From positions 1,300,948 to 1,364,947 of the forward strand of contig NC_087069.1 of the NCBI RefSeq assembly GCF_963678635.1: 64,000 bases of DNA, given 5' to 3'. A model generated the notes under the pieces. It worked only from the letters and a program-made list of their open reading frames with translations. It made no database searches and was not told the origin of the DNA. Positions 45,101 through 56,497 of the stretch are shown one piece after another (positions within the stretch are counted from its first letter, which is position 1; each line of letters starts with the position of its first letter). Position numbers and translations under genes: made by a program. This DNA comes from Symsagittifera roscoffensis. Its lineage: Eukaryota > Xenacoelomorpha > Acoela > Convolutidae.

Positions 45101-48100
45101 TTGTTTTTCTCGTAGTTTCCTTTGGTAGCTCGGGGTGATCTTCTATTGGTTTGCCTGATTTGTCCAACCATCTCGTGAGAGGAAGACTGTCATACGTTTC
45201 CTTGTCCATGAAGGAGAAGCCATCTGTGATTTTAGGTCTATCTGCCTCCATCTGTTCTTGTCTCTCGTAGAACTCCGTCTTCGTGCTCAAGCTGTCAGCA
45301 TTTTGATGTTTGTCTCGTGTTCTGTGCTCAATTATCATATTGTATCAGTCCAGGCGAACTATTCACCTCCCAATGTAACTTTGGTCCATTGAGTACGTCT
45401 TCGGCCAGCTTAGTGCCCGGTTGTCGACCCGCAACTTGAATGGCTCACTTCCTAGGTATACCCTATATTTCTCGACAAAGGTAACCACGCGAACATCTCT
45501 GCTTTCGGTGCTCCGTACTTCATTTCCGTGTCACTTAGGACTTTGCTCCCGTACGCTATCGGTCTCAAGACTGTCTTCCCGTTCCACTCTTGTTCTTGGT
45601 GGAGAATTCCAGATATCGCTACTACCGACGCGTCCGTATCCAGTACGTACATCTCCTTCTCTGTTGGCATCCCTAGTACTGGTGCCTCGCACAAATCTTT
45701 CTCTATTCTCTGGAATGACTCTTCTGCTGCGTTATTCCACGTGAACTTCTTGCCCTTGTGCCTCATTACCTGTTGCATCGGATAAACCTTGTCTGCGTAG
45801 CCTTTGACAAATTCTCTATAGTAGTTTGCAAAACCCAGAAAGCTCATCAATTGGTGTTCCGTCTTCGGCGATTTCCAAGTTAGGACTGCCTCTACCGCGT
45901 CTGGATCTAGTCTGATGCCGTGTTTGTCCACCATCCTGCCCAAGTATTTTATCAAGTCCTTGAGTATCTCGCACTTTGACGGTTTGCACTTCAGCTCCGA
46001 CCTCCTCATACACGCAAATACTTCGTCGAGTCTCTCAATGTGGTCCTCTAGTGTGGGTGTCGCTATTACCACGTCATCCACATAGCACATTACCAGATTG
46101 CCGTACTTCTTCGTCACGCCTATCAGCGCGTGTGCCATCAACCGCTGAAACGTGGCTGTGGCATTGCAAAGTCCAAACGGCATCCGTTTCCATTGAAACA
46201 GACCCAACTCGCAGGCAAACCCTGCCTTGTCCCTGTCCTGCTTCCTCAGTGGTACCTGCCAAAAAGCCGAGCCTAAATCAAGAGTCGTAAAAAATTTTGC
46301 AATACCTAACTTCGAGAGGCTCTCATCAATTCTAGGTATGGGATAGGCATCCTTCACCGTGACGGAGTTCAGGTATCGAAAGTCACAACAAAACCTCAAC
46401 TGGTCGCCTTTCTTTTTGGCCATCACTACTCCACACGCCCACGGTGATTTGGATGGTTCTGTCATGTCATACTCTAGTAGCGTTTCAATCTCCTTTCTAC
46501 ACGCATCCGATTTGTGTGGGGTCATGCGCCTCGCCCCCTCCCTGTGCGGTATTGCGTTTTCCTCAAGTTCTATTTCATGCTCAAAAAAATTACAACACCC
46601 GATGTCTGCCTTATGTCTTGAAAAAACTTCCTCGTTCCGCTCTAGTACGTCCTTGATGGCTTCGAGCTGTTCGTCCGTGAACTTGCCTCTTTATCACCCT
46701 GTATTTCGTCTAATGTGGGCCGTTCCGGGAAATTCGAACAGCTCGATAGCCCATCGTCCGTCTCTGACTTAAGTGACTTCACAAGACCTGATGAATCTTT
46801 TATTTTGTTTAATCGTCTCAAGATACAAATTTTGTCCCAATGATTGGGACAATCAACAACTTCTTTTTCTTTATGGTTTTCAGTCATTTCATATCGAGTT
46901 TTAACAGGTAAGGCATATCCCATTTTCCTCCCCCTCTGTACCGTGATTGGCATGTCAAGGGTATTCAACGAGACACTCACGCAGAGGCCGCTCTTCGTAA
47001 TCGAGAAGGATCTTCCTAAAACAGCAGCACTTTGACTATTTGGATTTGGGACTACGCACACCTGCTTGTTGTCACTTAGTTCATTGTAATTTTTCATTCG
47101 TAAGCTTACAATCGCCGCCTCATTCGCCTTTAGCCTCACCCTCCTACTCAAGAATACCGGTGCTTTAGTTTCATTTGCCATTATTAAATTTACCGGTTTG
47201 ATTGCGTACCTCCTATCCGGGTTCCGTATCCTGAACATTGCGTTGTTTAGATCAATCGCTACATCAAACTTCCTGATGAAGTCTCTGCCTAAAACAAATT
47301 GGTCAGACTCATCTAGGTTTTCTACCACAAGAAAGCTCATCCACAGTTTACGTTCCCCCAGATTGAGGGCTATTATCGGCGTTCTGCCCAACACCCGCAG
47401 GGCCCCTTTGTTCGCAACTGACAATCGTATTCTCGAATCTATCAAATCATCTTTGTTGAAGCCCATTCGTTCCCAAGTTTCGATTGGTATGACACTCAAG
47501 ACTGCTCCCGTATCAAGTAGCCCACGTAACTGAGTCTTTTTACCACTTAGGTCTAGCACGTGTCCTGTCAGATCTGCCTCTGTCCCGATGTGCATCGCAT
47601 CTTCTTCAAGCATGGCGCAGTGTCCAATCGATCTCACTTTCAACTGTTCTCTTCCCACGTAGATTTGCCCAATTAGGTCTTTGTCACATGTTATCATTGT
47701 TTTGGTATAGATGTTGATTCCATCTATTTTTAGCATCACTTCATGTGGACCACAAGCTTCTGTGTACCTGTTATCAACACGTACCGACTTGCTACCCCCT
47801 CTCGTGAGTAGTGCTCTCAATGCTCTAGAAGTTGTTTGTGGGCTTATACTACTCAAGTAATCTGCGTACACATCAATGTGCATTATTGTCTGGTCACTTG
47901 GTTCGCTCAAGTTTCTCGTTACTTCGTGGCCGCCCACAGTGATTATTGACATTATTCTTGCCCCAATCTTTGTTATGCCAAATGGCTTTCCTGTAACCAT
48001 TTTTACCGTGTTGCAATTTCCAATTTTTGTCGACCCCTCAGCAGCTTCTGGTATTGTCTGTGAGCAACTTAATGCTTCGTTCATCTTCTGTCTTTGGATT

Positions 48101-48603
48101 TCTTGCTTCAGTCGTTGTTCTATTTCTTTCGCTGCTAGGTCTTGTTTCACTTTGTTGATGGCCTCCGCTGCCGCCTTCTCCTAATCTATTTCTTGTGCGT
48201 TCTTCGCCGTGGCCTCTACTGCACTATTACATTGTGTTACAGCTTTTACTGTTTTCGTCGGTAGCTCCGCATTTTGTCTTTCTAGGTTTTTCGTCTCAAA
48301 TTCACCTTGTCTGTTTCTTTGGTTCTGCACTGCTGCTAGCGCCAACTTGTGTTTTGGATGACTCTGGTTCTTGACCGCTTCCCAAAACAACGGACAGTCC
48401 ATCCTGAAGTGCCCCTCTTGGTTGCAGAAGAAGCATCTTGCACCTATTTTGATGATCAAGCCACTATAGAACTCGTGTTCTTCCATCTGGCTCATATCTT
48501 CTTCATCGGGTGCATATCCCAAACTCTTCATGCCCTGTTTGTATGTCGTGCAATCCACCACATGATGATCCGCCGACCCGCAGTTAGCACATGACCTACG
48601 TTT

Positions 48604-48907
48604 GTCCATGTCGTCTCTGGGCTTGTACCACGACGACCTCTGTGGCTGACTTCCCCCTTGTGTGTTCCTGTTGTCTGAGTACGAGTATTTCTTGGGTTTC
48701 ATCATCATGTACTCTCTTGATTTCTGCCTCATCTCTTCTGGAGTTGGTGTACTGTCTTTCGACAATGTGTAGTACGTTGCTAACATCGTTCTCAAGTCAT
48801 CACTCTTCAACCCATCAATGAACTTTGAGGCGATACTGAAGTTCCTTCGATTGGTAGATTCTTCCGGGTCACTCCTTCTTCTCAAGCTCTCAAGATCATC
48901 TAGGAAC
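48604..48907 (-). repeat. Gag segment that was copied (source copy)
   Basis: 304 bp encoding FLDDLESL through YKPRDDMD. It occurs again at 49322-49625 with only a few differences. Confidence 0.9.
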
Positions 48908-49321
48908 CTGTCAATCGATTCATCGCCCCTTTGTCTCCTCTTCTCAAATCGCATCATCGCTTGATGACCCTTCATGCCTGAACCGAACCTATTTAACAAT
49001 ATTTCAAAGATTTTGTCCGCTGTATCGCGTTCCTCTTCTTTCTTCGCAACCACGCATTTCAATGCCGTGCCTTCCAGATTGCTCAGTATCGCTGTGCATG
49101 CTTGCCTCTCATCGTTCAAGTTGTCTTGTTCTAAATGCAACCTCATGACTTCTACCCAAGTGTCAATGCATCCATCTGAATCATCTTTGAACTCCTTCGG
49201 TTTCTTGAAGGTTTTCCTGGATTTGTTGCTTCCTCTGTCACTCGAGTCGGTATTCCTTGTGGCGAAGGCTTCTAGCGTCCTGTTCATCATTTCCGAGGTT
49301 TTGCCCATGTCATGGCATCCG

Positions 49322-49625
49322 GTCCATGTCGTCTCTGGGCTTGTACCACGACGACCTCTGTGGCTGACTTCCCCCTTGTGTGTTCCTGTTGTCTGAGTAC
49401 GAGTATTTCTTGGGTTTCATCAGCATGTACTCTCTTGACTTCTGCCTCATCTCTTCTGGAGTTGGTGCACCGTCTTTCGACAATGTGTAGTACGTTGCTA
49501 ACATCGTTCTCAAGTCATCACTCTTCACCCCATCAATGAACTTTGAGGCGATACTAAAGTTCCTTCGATTGGTAGATTCTTCCGGGTCACTCCTTCTTCT
49601 CAAGCTCTCAAGATCATCTAGGAAC
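49322..49625 (-). repeat. Inserted second copy of the gag segment
   Basis: Same 304 bp, placed upstream in gag between THNCS and DAMTWA, where element A has continuous sequence. It disrupts the gag frame of B. Confidence 0.9.
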
Positions 49626-51030
49626 AGTTGTGAGTCGTAGACTCCCCTGGACCATTGGTTGTGTTCGCTGTTCCATTTTTTATAATGACCCTGGCCTCCA
49701 CCGGTGCCGTAATCGCGGCCTCCCGGGTTGCTGGTAACGGTGTTGACTGTCGTTTGTTCCTTTGAGGCTTCACGAAGTCCAGTCTATTACCTTGTGTCCT
49801 CTCTGCAGCTGGCCTGTCTTGTTGTGTTGAATTCCTAAGTATTGCGTCTAGCTTTGTCTGTATTGCACTTGAGCTCTCAGCCTGTTCCCTACTCATCGTA
49901 TCCATTCTCGTTTCCAAACTCCCTAACTGGCAATTCACTGCGTCATATCGCTGCTTCATTTCCTGCATGTCCTTTCTGATGTTCTTCTCTCGCTCTTCAT
50001 CAGTGGTTTCTACTTTGTCAGACATCTTCTGAAGCTTTTCCTCCGTCGCTCTCGCTAGATGGAAATAGTTGTCCAAGTATTCATGCTTGTTGTGTCTCAT
50101 TTCCTTCTTTATCACATTTCTATTCTCTTCGCTGTGCTTCAGTTTCTCATCTATCTGATCTAGTTTCGCCATCAAGTCACTTAACTCAAGAGTTGTCGTT
50201 CCATGGTCCGTTGTTGTCCTGTAGTTGATCGCTGGTCCCGATTTTCTCTGACCCTCGTTCTGATCGGTCTCTGTCGTTCTCGTGGATACTGTTCCGAATG
50301 TTTTGCTTTTCTCAACTTTCGTCTCCTCCACTGCTGCGTCCTTCGATCTCATTCCGACCATCACTGCTAATCTTTCAGTAAAAGACATTCTCTTTTGAGA
50401 CTCATCCTTCACTGTTTCTTGCGTGTTCCCTGTTGTGTCTTCCGGGTTGTCTATCGGTGAGAACTCTATGGGATTCGGGTTAGGTTCTTCCGCATTAGGC
50501 ATTGGAGTTGACTCTGTCGTTTTCTTTCCTGCTTCATCCACACTTTGATCAGGTGTCTCTAGATCAATCTCGATGGTGGGTTCTACTCGTTCCTATTCTA
50601 TGCCCTCTTTTGCTTTGTTCTCCGTGGTACTAATCGTGCTGACCATACTAACTGAAAAGTACTTCTTTGTTACTTTCGGACCCATTGATGTTGTTTTACA
50701 TAGGGACGAGTTGTACTTTGTCTTCGCATTGGTAGATCTTTTTTCAGCTACCGGTACCCTGCTTCGCCTCATTATTTACAATTGTTTCTATTTACAGTAT
50801 TACTATCTACAAATTTCTACTCTAAAGTTAAAACCTCTTTTGAAAAAAAAATTTTCTATAAAGAAATGGACGATTTGCTGAAAACAACTTTTCTTAAGCT
50901 CTTGAAAATTTTATGTGTTAGGATAGGATAGGGAATATGATCTTACAATTGGTTACTTCAACCTGACTTAGTACTCTTTTAGTGCCCCCTTCCTATCATT
51001 CAGTGTTGTCCCAGTGCTTCTTGTTAGTAT

Positions 51031-51625
51031 CCCCAGACTAGTGTCCCAAGACCAACGTCCCAAGACTAATGTCCCAAGACCAACGTCCCAAGACTAATGT
51101 CCCAATACCAAAGTCCCAAGACTAGTGTCCCAAGACTAATGTCCCAAGACCAATGGCCCAAGACCAACGTCCCAAGACTACTGTATCAAGACTAATGTCC
51201 CAAGACCAATGGCCCAAGACCAATGTCCCAAGACCACTGTCCCAAGACCAATGACCCAAGACCAATGTCCCAAGACCAATGTCCCAAGACCACTGTCCCA
51301 AGACCACTGTCCCAAGACCACTGTCACAAGACCACTGTCCCAAGACCACTGTCCCAAGACCACTGTCCCAAGACCAATGGCCCAAGACCATTGTCCCAAG
51401 ACCACTGTCCCAAGACCACTGTCCCAAGACCACTGTCCCAAGACCAATGTCCCAAGACCAATGTCCCAAGACCAATGTCCCAAGACTGTTTCGTACCAAG
51501 ACTGCTCTGGTCCAAGACAGTTCCAAGGCTGCACTCTCCCAAGACTATCCCAAGACTGTGTTGCCCCAAGACTGTCCCCAGACTGCAATGTCCCAAGACT
51601 TCTTCGGTACTGTCCCAAGACTCGT
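51031..51625. repeat. 14-bp minisatellite in leader of B
   Basis: Same unit family as in A, but the CCCAAGACCACTGT variant dominates in the centre, so the arrays have evolved separately since the copies split. Open frames across it (for example plus 51223-51783 and minus 51178-51618) are artefacts. Confidence 0.95.
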
Positions 51626-52397
51626 CACTGAGTGTCTGGATATCGGGTCTCTTCTTCTCAGTTGTAGGGACTGTTGAACCACTGTACCTTTTACCACCAC
51701 TTGGGTCTTGTAAAAATTTTCCCAAAATCCCTATCTTAATGGTCGAAACGCAAATATTGATCCAGTCTTTTCAGGCTATTTGAAACTCTAAATTCCCCGC
51801 AGGTGTCTTGTGATCACCTGTTCGTTAAAATACTGACAACAAGTTTTCACCAAAACATAAAATTTTAAACTGGAAAAAATTTCAAAAACAGATGGGTGAA
51901 TTCTCCTGAAATTCAAGGTTGACTGATGTCAATTTTTGTCCGAAAAAATGTCTGGTACCCGATTGCCACGCGTTTTCCTCCCCCCTGCTAGCGATCTTAT
52001 GGGGTATCACAAAAACTGTCTATGTCCGTTCCCCCTTACCGATCCGACCAGGGTACCTATCTTAACCTGATTCTAATTTTGGATATCCGCTTCCTGTAAC
52101 CAACGCGTGTAAATATCTAATGTAACTATGTCGACGATGCCGAGCAATTAGTTACTCTAGTGTCCCCCCTTTTTACAATTTATAACCGCCAACCTCTAAC
52201 TTAACCAGCCCCCCTTCTAACCTCCCCCCTCTTTAGCCCCACTCTTAAGCCAAAAAATCCCTGAAGTGCCGGGTGCTAAACCTCTCGAGAGAAAACCGTT
52301 GACCTGTTTCCAGGCCTGCTTGTGCAAAAACTTCCTCAAAACAATGGGACTCCGCTTATCCAATTTTACACTTATCTCCTATAATGTAATGTGAATT

Positions 52398-52748
52398 CTA
52401 ACGATACCCGTTGCCCAACTTGAGAACACCCCTGTGCGTCCTCTTGTGGTGATCCTCTGCTGATTGTCTCTGTTCCGCACTTGACAGCAGCACCACTTTC
52501 CCACTTGGCTGGTCACCTCTTCCAGTCATGTCTCCTAGTGGTCCGTTTCGATCCTTGTGAACCACTTTCCCACTCGACTGGTCACCCTTTCCAGTCAAGT
52601 CTCCCAGTGGTCCGGTTCGATCCTTGTGAACCACTTTCCCACTCGGGTGGTCACCTCTTCCAGTCAAGTCTCCTAGTGGTCCGGCTAGGTTGCAATCTGT
52701 CTGAAAACCCTTAACAACGCCCCCACTTGGGCACCTTTTCAGAGTCAC
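52398..52748 (-). CDS. Small leader ORF with three 23-residue repeats (B)
   Basis: 116-codon frame with three GPLGDLTGRGD..SGKVVHKDR-type units and the same C-terminal tail (KRTHRGVLK.GNGYR) as in element A. See the A copy for interpretation. The frame is open although the other ORFs of B are broken, but it is short enough that this may be chance. Confidence 0.35.
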   Translation of the reverse strand: MTLKRCPSGGVVKGFQTDCNLAGPLGDLTGRGDHPSGKVVHKDRTGPLGDLTGKGDQSSGKVVHKDRNGPLGDMTGRGDQPSGKVVLLSSAEQRQSAEDHHKRTHRGVLKLGNGYR

Positions 52749-53123
52749 TGGTTTAAATTGCTAGATTGATCGAAACGATCGGTCTTATAAAACAGTATGG
52801 GTATACTATTTAATTAATATAAAGTTTTGATCCAAATGATCCGGTATCAAAGTCACTGTCTTTTCGTTTTATGGTTTTTGTTCCTTTTTCTATACTTTTT
52901 TCTTGTTTTTGTTTCGCTTTTTGTCTTTTTGCTCGTGTTTTTGTCCCCCTAGTTACCCCCCCTTACTCGGTTAGCTAGGCCTCGTTCGGAGAGCGTACCA
53001 GGAAGTTTTCTCAAGTTTTCTTACAAAAGCTATCACGGTACAACCGGAAAGTTTACACGTTCCCGCTGAACCGTACCACCGGTATTCTAGAATGGGCATG
53101 CAGCCCGGAGCTGTGTCAAGTGG

Positions 53124-53169
53124 GTTCGACTCCGTAGTCATGATGTCGTAAAAACACCCAGGAGCGCCA
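53124..53169 (-). promoter_or_regulatory. Primer-binding site region of B
   Basis: Identical 15-nt TGGCGCTCCTGGGTG (53155-53169) next to the 5' LTR, with the same B-box-like GGTTCGACTCC on the plus strand (53123-53133). Confidence 0.45.
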
Positions 53170-53180
53170 TAAAAACACTA

Positions 53181-54076
53181 TGTAACAGTCGCCTACTTCG
53201 GTCACATATGAGGCTTAAGAAAAATAGGCCCTATAACCATTGGCTCAAGAGTCAGGGACACTATCTCTTGTGTTTTTCTACCTCAAGAACGGTCGGAGCC
53301 AATTCGGTTCGCTTGCGACATGAGACTAGAACCCGTTAAAGCTTAAAGGCTACTACCAAAATATCCCCCCACTAGAAAATGAGAATGGCCCCATACTTAG
53401 GTCTCAAAATACCCAAAATACGCGAACGCCGTTAAAAACAGGGTCGGAACAATCCGTTAAGTTACTTTTTATTGGACAGTGGAACTTTGATTCATTTCAG
53501 ATAGATCAACCTAAAACTCGCCTTATCTCAACATAACAATCAAAAAACACACTCGAGAAATTTAAATTGGGGACTCACATGTTGATGTACTCGAGTACAG
53601 GAAGTAATTAAATTGGTAAGCAACTCAAGAATTAGGTAATATAACTAAATAAGTTTGATACTGGTCAGTTTTGGTAACAGAAGTAAGTTCTGGCTCTAGA
53701 ATTTGAGTTTTTGTATGGACCATTGGGACACTCAAGCTGTCCACCTTTCCATTGAAGGTTCACTCTAGTTCGTTCCGAATAGTCGTTCTCTCTTCTTTTT
53801 GTTATCTCTCCTCCTATTTCGGGATAAGACAGCTCTACTCGTGTCCTATTTTTATGTCTGGAAATTGCGAATAGCAATTTCCCGCTGTTTTTCTTGAGTA
53901 ATTTCCCGCAATTGTATATTCGGATGTTCTGATTTTTCACTTTTTGTTTTCAGGTAGTACGAGAAAACTGAGCATGACAGGCTCCATTCGAAATTTCGAA
54001 AATTAAAATTTCACTCCAAAATTACGTATTTTCGTGTCTCTCAAGGTCAAACTTCCAGACATGACCGACTGGCATA
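53181..54076 (-). repeat. 5' LTR of element B
   Basis: About 896 bp. Plus-strand start TGTAACAGTCGCC; the end reads GGCATA where A has GGCACA, so the terminal CA has mutated to TA. It differs from the A LTRs by many substitutions and small indels, defining a subfamily. Confidence 0.93.
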
Positions 54077-54170
54077 TAGAGGTTTGAACTGGCACAAGTT
54101 TGAATGCCTAGAGAATCTCCCTGCACTTTTGAGGCATGAAAGACCATGCTAACCATCCTCGGTACCATGC
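54077..54170 (-). pseudogene. LINE ORF2 remnant, upstream half
   Basis: On the minus strand encodes HGLSCLKSAGRFSRHSNL, a block that in this LINE type lies a little before the YRTDQKRPDG block found at the other side of element B. Joining across the TAG duplication gives a plausible LINE sequence with an internal deletion and a frameshift. It confirms that B inserted into an already decayed LINE. Beyond about 54170 the similarity fades. Confidence 0.8.
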
Positions 54171-54434
54171 CAACCATAAGTCTGCAAATTTACTCGAGAG
54201 TAGACAAAGAACACTTAATTGTATCAACATTAAAAGTGTATAAATGATTTTAGTAGCATAGACGACATATTGGTCGTTTCGTGTCCCGCAACTAAGACGA
54301 CAGCTGATAAGACGACAACCGCTTTTGACGGAGCTTTAGGACGACACTACACGCAATTCCTCAATTCTGACTCTCATACATATAAACCGATTAACTCCGA
54401 TTATTTAATATGTTTTAACGCTCCTTTGTCGTCC

Positions 54435-55240
54435 GCTATTTAACAGTTGTAACATTCGCCCGGAAGTACATAACGACGGAAAATAAAGCTAGGTTCTAAA
54501 ACAACTGGCTAGCGTCTAAACACAGCTCTACATGCTTTTCACCGTCTGTGCCAAAGCCAGTTCTTTTGGTGGTCTTTCTAACATCGGGTCGACAAAAAAA
54601 CATTGCTGTTTCCGGTTTCGATCAGAACGCTCTAATAACTTTAAATGTATGCAAAAATAGTGAGCTCATGGCAGGTTCTCAGTATCCCCAGACCACGAGG
54701 TCACTCCAAACAACAGGGCTACTACTTATTTACTATATTAGCATTGTTTTTGTTCAGTAGATAAAAACCATCATCTCCATCGAAGATGGATCAACCCTTT
54801 CCCTCAACTCCTAGCTTCTCATGATCTGAAAAGGATCTTGGATGTTATTAATTCAATTCAGTGTAAAATTCGCCCAAAAACTACATAGCGACGGAGCGTA
54901 GAAAAAGTACCTATTAACGACTGGCAGGCTTCAGTTACCTTAATCCTACTCGTTTTTCACCGTCTTGACCTTGCCAGTTGATTTACTGCTCTGTTTAGGG
55001 CTAAGTAAAAATTTACTATTTTTTGGCAATCAGTCAAACGACTTTTGATCAGCTTTCGTTTACAAGCGAACACAACCACATAGCTGAGTCTCGGATCCTC
55101 AGACTACGTGAGTGCTATTAAAAACACTGCTCGAACACCTTATTTTATATGTTTTTGTGTGACAGTTCTATATTAAATCCATTGGAGATGGATTGACCCT
55201 TTCCTCTTTCTAGCTACTCTTATTCTAAAATATCAAATTA
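54435..55240. repeat. Diverged direct duplication, two ~400-bp copies
   Basis: Landmarks repeat with a spacing of about 410 bp: AATTCGCCC...ACATA.CGACGGA (near 54451 and 54868), TTTTTCACCGTCT (54536 and 54953), and GGAGATGGAT.AACCCTTTCC-like (54782 and 55180). Function unknown; possibly tandem blocks inside an LTR. Confidence 0.65.
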
Positions 55241-55288
55241 TACCGGTGTTAATTCAAAGTTCTACAGCATCCGAGTAGCTACAAAGTC

Positions 55289-55490
55289 AGTTTTATATAG
55301 TCCTTCAACATACAACAGTCTCTGGGGGGCCAAGCCTCCGCTCCCGTGTTCTTCCCGAGATAACGCTGTTATCTCTCCCAATTTGTGGCACGGGAGGGTT
55401 CCGTGGAATATCCCTTCCCCACTGAAGCTTCCTTCTTCACTGATTTCCACTGCTAAGGTTCTTATCGTGTGTTAATGCCACGATAAGAGG
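55289..55490 (-). promoter_or_regulatory. TATA box and nested hairpins; possible LTR core of element C
   Basis: The minus strand has GGACTATATAAAACTG, a strong TATA box (55291-55299). Nearby there are three inverted repeats: CTCCCGTG/CACGGGAG (55341-55348 and 55389-55396) enclosing GAGATAAC/GTTATCTC (55357-55364 and 55368-55375), and CTTATCGTG/CACGATAAG (55461-55469 and 55479-55487). Because ORF3 of element C ends 1 kb upstream on the same strand, this could be the promoter of its 3' LTR. No second LTR is in view to prove that. Confidence 0.45.
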
Positions 55491-56198
55491 CTTCGTTTCT
55501 CTCGTTCTTTCGTGCGACTGTTTACTGCTATCTCTGTCGTTGCTGTGTTTTTTCGTTCTTTTCAGTCAAAATGGCCGTCTTTTTGTATTTATCAGAAATA
55601 CTGGCCCGTCAATCGAAATTTTAAAAATTCAAATTTTCGGAATATCTAGACCCTCCTTCGCAGCATTTTTTTGTTACTAAGGCCTTTAGTCGTCGTTTTT
55701 TGTCCCGCCGGAAGGTTGCGCTGTGCCAATCCGGCAGAACACCGGGTTATCGTCAAGTAGTACTCCAGTTCTCTATAATTGATCTTACAAATCGCATTAG
55801 AAAATGAAATTTATCTACTCCACCTCAACTCACTACGTGTCACAAATGGCATCGTTTTACATCTCCTTGCCTTCTAAAATTTTCACAAAATTTGCACCAT
55901 GAGGAGTGTCCTAGATAAAATTTCTTTTCTGACTACTTACATCAGTGGCCATAAAACTTCTTTTCGCTCTTTGTGATTAAAAAGTTGGGACGTGGCACGG
56001 CCACGCACCCGTTAAAATTATTTTAACGTCACTTACCAAGTATAATCAGGTATTTATGCGGTCCTTTCAATATTAAAACTAAGAAACTCTGAGCGAGTTT
56101 ACCCAAACTTACCATGTCGCCACACAGCGAATATGTGTCTTACACAGGTTAAAAACTTCAGTCGTGATTAAATAGCTAAAGGACTCACCTATATTCCT

Positions 56199-56259
<61 letters not shown>

Positions 56260-56497
56260 TATATATATATATATATATATAGTCATGACTAAAATCAACA
56301 ATTTCAACAATTTTAACAATTGCAACAATTTTCAAAGTTTGGTCTGACCAAACTAGATCAAAACAAAAAGTTTAACAAGTTCAATAGTCAAACTTGGTTG
56401 ATTAGTTCAAGTTTTAAGACACAAAGACAATCAAATTTTTTCTCCTTCTCTCCCTTTCTTGTTCACGTCTTCTCTTATCATCTTCGTTCCATCATCT
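55491..56497. other. Sequence between hairpin cluster and element C ORF3
   Basis: No gene seen. Contains the TA microsatellite and, directly below the ORF3 stop, a 25-nt pyrimidine run on the plus strand (56436-56460), which is a good polypurine tract in element sense. If it is one, the 3' LTR of C would begin near 56433 and run leftwards through the TATA and hairpin region. Confidence 0.45.
56205..56281. repeat. (TA)n microsatellite
   Basis: About 75 bp of TA repeats with one CA interruption. Confidence 0.95.

Larger units (their letters stand above)
41702..50772 (-). pseudogene. gag-pol: Gag-pol of element B, decayed
   Basis: Gag-pol in the same order as A but with stops and frameshifts (near 50596, 49310-49618, 48182, 46690, 45350, 45370, 44079, 43945, 43030, 42935 and 41852). 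Unlike A it keeps the full RT C-terminus and RNase H (TDAS, LGFANYYREF). Zinc knuckles (CANCGSADHH, CFFCNQEGHF), protease (LLDTGAVLSVIP), YVDD, integrase (QSDNGKAF, GLVERQNRT) and the macro-like C-terminus are all recognisable. The stop at 41702-41704 corresponds to that of A. In gag it carries a 304-bp duplication. Confidence 0.93.
11129..54076 (-). mobile_element. LTR element B (outer, Ty3/gypsy), interrupted by element A
   Basis: Outer giant LTR retrotransposon, split by element A at 11989-34369. Without A it is about 20.6 kb. Minus-strand order: 5' LTR (53181-54076), leader, gag-pol, ORF3, truncated 3' LTR (11129-11770). The flanking host DNA is a single LINE remnant and the 3-bp sequence TAG is duplicated at the two ends (11126-11128 and 54077-54079). 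Its ORFs are full of stops and frameshifts. The 3' end has lost about 2.3 kb, covering the last ~550 codons of ORF3 and the start of the 3' LTR. LTR comparison by eye shows about 6 differences in 642 bp, so it is older than A. Confidence 0.9.

Noticed and set aside
51178-51783. Long repetitive open frames (PKTTVPRPLSQDHC-like and LGTLVLGHWSWD-like)
   Set aside because: Produced by the stop-free 14-bp minisatellite in every frame; no evidence of a protein.
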